6,934 nt of DNA from positions 1-6,934 of the forward strand of contig JAGDWU010000097.1 in NCBI GenBank assembly GCA_023256115.1. The letters run 5' to 3'. The notes below the pieces were generated by a model, which searched no databases, was not told the origin of the DNA, and saw only the letters and a list, made by a program, of their open reading frames with translations. Origin of the DNA: Candidatus Aenigmatarchaeota archaeon. GTDB lineage: Archaea; Aenigmatarchaeota; Aenigmatarchaeia; CG10238-14; SpSt-28. Made by a program: the position numbers and the translations under genes. Position 1 is the stretch's first letter. Each line of letters opens with the position of its first letter. Positions 5,402-6,934 of this stretch are shown here, one piece after another.

Positions 5402-5991
5402 CCAAAAATTAATGTTAATTTTCCTTTTTCAAATGAGTGCCCAATTAATCTTTTTCCTTTTGGTATTGGAATTATTTTAAAATATCCCTTATCTTTTGTA
5501 TATGCTTTAACTTCAATGCTTTCTTCTAATTCTTTAATTTGAATGTTTTCTTCATTTTCAATTCCTGGCAATTCAATTTCAACTTTTATTTGATTTCCCT
5601 CTCTATATGTTTTAATTTCTGGCTCTTCGACAACTTTTGGTTTTGGAATTTCTTCCTCTTCAATTCCAAATTGCTTATAAATTTTTTCTTTTATTTTTGG
5701 TTCTAAGTCTTTATATTCACCAAATGTTTTAACTTTAATTTCTGGTTTTTTTCCCGTTTCACTTCTAATTTCTATGCTAATTCCAGAAAATTTTGGCTTA
5801 ATTTCTTTTTCAACATCAAATTCAAAAAAGCTTGGCCTAAATATTTCTCTTAACTCTTTTAAAAATGTTCTTTCTATTTGCTCAAAAATGTCATCAAAGG
5901 TTCTAAATCCTAAAAAAAATCCGCAATTTGGACAATAATTCCAATTTTCTTCAATTGGATATCCACAATTTGGACATTTACGCCTTCTCAT
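5398..5991 (-). CDS. zinc-ribbon protein with C-terminal Hsp20/alpha-crystallin-like domain
   Basis: 197 residues. An N-terminal zinc ribbon is formed by C6-x2-C9 and C20-x2-C23 (CPNCG twice), probably binding one zinc. A charged helix follows (about 31-52), then a strand region GISIEIRSETGKKPEIKVKTFG (70-91) and a linker rich in E, P and K. Residues about 128-197 look like an Hsp20/CS fold: QIKVEIELPGIENEENIQIK (134-153) matches the V-x-VELPG signature, ending in the strand KGKLTLIFG where family members have NGVLTI. The chain stops right there, so the C-terminal I-x-I tail that links small heat-shock oligomers is missing; an adaptor or monomeric chaperone-like role is more likely than a classic sHsp (inference). 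It sits 2 nt after the DUF112-like gene and overlaps endA by ATGA, so the three are surely co-transcribed. Cytoplasmic. Confidence 0.83.
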   Translation of the reverse strand: MRRRKCPNCGYPIEENWNYCPNCGFFLGFRTFDDIFEQIERTFLKELREIFRPSFFEFDVEKEIKPKFSGISIEIRSETGKKPEIKVKTFGEYKDLEPKIKEKIYKQFGIEEEEIPKPKVVEEPEIKTYREGNQIKVEIELPGIENEENIQIKELEESIEVKAYTKDKGYFKIIPIPKGKRLIGHSFEKGKLTLIFG

Positions 5992-5993
5992 AA

Positions 5994-6934
5994 TTAAATT
6001 ATATTTAAATAAATAATAACTGTTGGTAAAATTATTGATCCCATTAAATAACTTCTTTTAACTTTTGACAAAACAGTGAAAAATCCTAATGATAAAGAAG
6101 TAAATAAAAGCAACAAACCTATCAAAGAACAATAAAAATAAACTGAAAAAATTACAAAAAATATTAAAACTAAATTTAAAATTTTGAAATTAATTTTTTT
6201 GAATAACAAAAACAATTTTTTATAAATTAAAATTGCTAAAAGTAAAGAAATTGAGCTCGAAATTAGTGCAACTGAAATAAAAAATAAAAATGTATAAAAA
6301 TCTATTTCTCTATTTAGTTTTTCTAAATAAACAGCTAAACCGCTTCTAGGATTTCTTATTGAATAAAGCATTGAAATTGAAGTTATTTCATTTGAAAAAA
6401 CCATTGCACTGTTTGAAGCAATAAACGTTTTATCATTTAGACCAATTGGTTGAAACAATAAAATTATTTGCGAGCTTCCAAAAGCAGGCAAAAAACCTGC
6501 CAAAAAACCACCAAATAATCCGATTAATAAAGATTTTATAAATTCATTTTTGCTCATTTCAATTTCTTTATCTTCTTGCAACTCTAAAATATTTTGTTTT
6601 ACAAATAAGTTTACAACTAATTGCGGTAAAGCAAAAAATCCTAAAAACATTGCAAATATAGATTTTTGAAATTCTAATATTTCAAATGAAAAATATCCAA
6701 AAATTCCAGCTAAAATAAAAATTAAAATTGAAAACAATCTATTTTCTTCAAAGTAAAAAAGTAAAGCAATTGCAAAAATTAAAAACAGTGCAACTAATTT
6801 TAATGTTTGTTGTTTTATAACTCCAATAACATTAGAAATTAAAATGTTTAAAATACATGCAAAAATTAAAGCTAACATTCCAAACAAAAAAGAAATTTTT
6901 AAAGCTTCGATAGCTTTTCTTTCTTTCATTAATC
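5994..6934 (-). CDS. DUF112/TctA-like multi-pass membrane protein, N-terminal part beyond window
   Basis: At least 311 residues from an in-frame ATG at 6929, but the frame is still open at the right edge. About eight hydrophobic segments are seen (roughly 13-36, 43-60, 66-85, 90-110, 132-150, 212-235, 250-278, 294-309). GLFGGFLAGFLPAFGSSQ (137-154), followed by ASNSAMVFSNEITSISMLYS (171-190), matches the second repeat of the archaeal DUF112/TctA family, related to the large membrane subunit of tripartite tricarboxylate transporters. The first repeat with its own GL-x2-G-x2-PG motif should lie further upstream, so 6929 is probably an internal methionine; LMKERKAIEALKIS resembles a mid-protein segment of the family. 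No TctB or TctC partner is visible, which is usual for archaeal members, and the substrate is unknown. It is followed after 2 nt by the zinc-ribbon/Hsp20 gene. Confidence 0.75.
   Translation of the reverse strand, partial: LMKERKAIEALKISFLFGMLALIFACILNILISNVIGVIKQQTLKLVALFLIFAIALLFYFEENRLFSILIFILAGIFGYFSFEILEFQKSIFAMFLGFFALPQLVVNLFVKQNILELQEDKEIEMSKNEFIKSLLIGLFGGFLAGFLPAFGSSQIILLFQPIGLNDKTFIASNSAMVFSNEITSISMLYSIRNPRSGLAVYLEKLNREIDFYTFLFFISVALISSSISLLLAILIYKKLFLLFKKINFKILNLVLIFFVIFSVYFYCSLIGLLLLFTSLSLGFFTVLSKVKRSYLMGSIILPTVIIYLNII

Noticed and set aside
1..6934. CRISPR array, insertion sequence, attachment-site repeat of the tRNA 3' end
   Set aside because: No regularly spaced repeat, transposase, integrase or second copy of the tRNA 3' sequence was seen by reading; only low-complexity A/T runs recur.

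Overview
This window looks like chromosomal DNA from a very AT-rich archaeon with a compact genome, most likely a DPANN-type lineage. The grounds are a HerA/DUF87-type ATPase with the EEAxNFAP Walker B signature, an archaeal tRNA-splicing endonuclease, a DUF112/TctA-like membrane protein, an archaeal HTH plus S-layer-like fusion protein, a class III (pilin-like) signal segment, and a tRNA without an encoded CCA. Gaps are tiny, genes overlap by 4 bp (ATGA), and Shine-Dalgarno motifs are essentially absent; TATA-like stretches lie about 20-30 nt before several starts, as expected for leaderless mRNAs. The exact phylum cannot be fixed from this window. The three-unit layout of the endonuclease recalls the epsilon2 form described from ARMAN archaea.

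Layout from left to right. (a) Positions 1-1560, minus strand: a 59-aa two-helix membrane protein, then an HTH/S-layer-like/EF-loop protein, then an amino-acid permease that runs off the left edge. The last two overlap by ATGA, so a regulator or sensor coupled to amino-acid uptake is plausible. (b) 1628-2137, plus strand: a pilin-like protein with a single membrane segment, convergent with (c) a HerA-like ATPase on the minus strand (2134-3387); one TTAA palindrome supplies both stop codons. (d) 3411-3483, minus strand: tRNA-Pro(CGG), only 23 nt upstream of the ATPase start. (e) 3513-4250, plus strand: an unrecognised coiled-coil protein whose codon use differs from its neighbours and whose last codons run antisense into the next gene. 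(f) 4223-6934, minus strand: an operon of a DUF112/TctA-like transporter (5' end outside the window), a zinc-ribbon/Hsp20-like protein and the tRNA-splicing endonuclease, joined by a 2-nt gap and an ATGA overlap.

No mobile element, CRISPR array, rRNA or clearly new multi-gene system is visible. The points most worth following up are the apparent alphaN-alpha-betaC endonuclease, the HTH/S-layer/EF-loop fusion coupled to a permease, and the codon-atypical coiled-coil gene wedged between a tRNA and endA. No gap without a gene exceeds about 70 nt.
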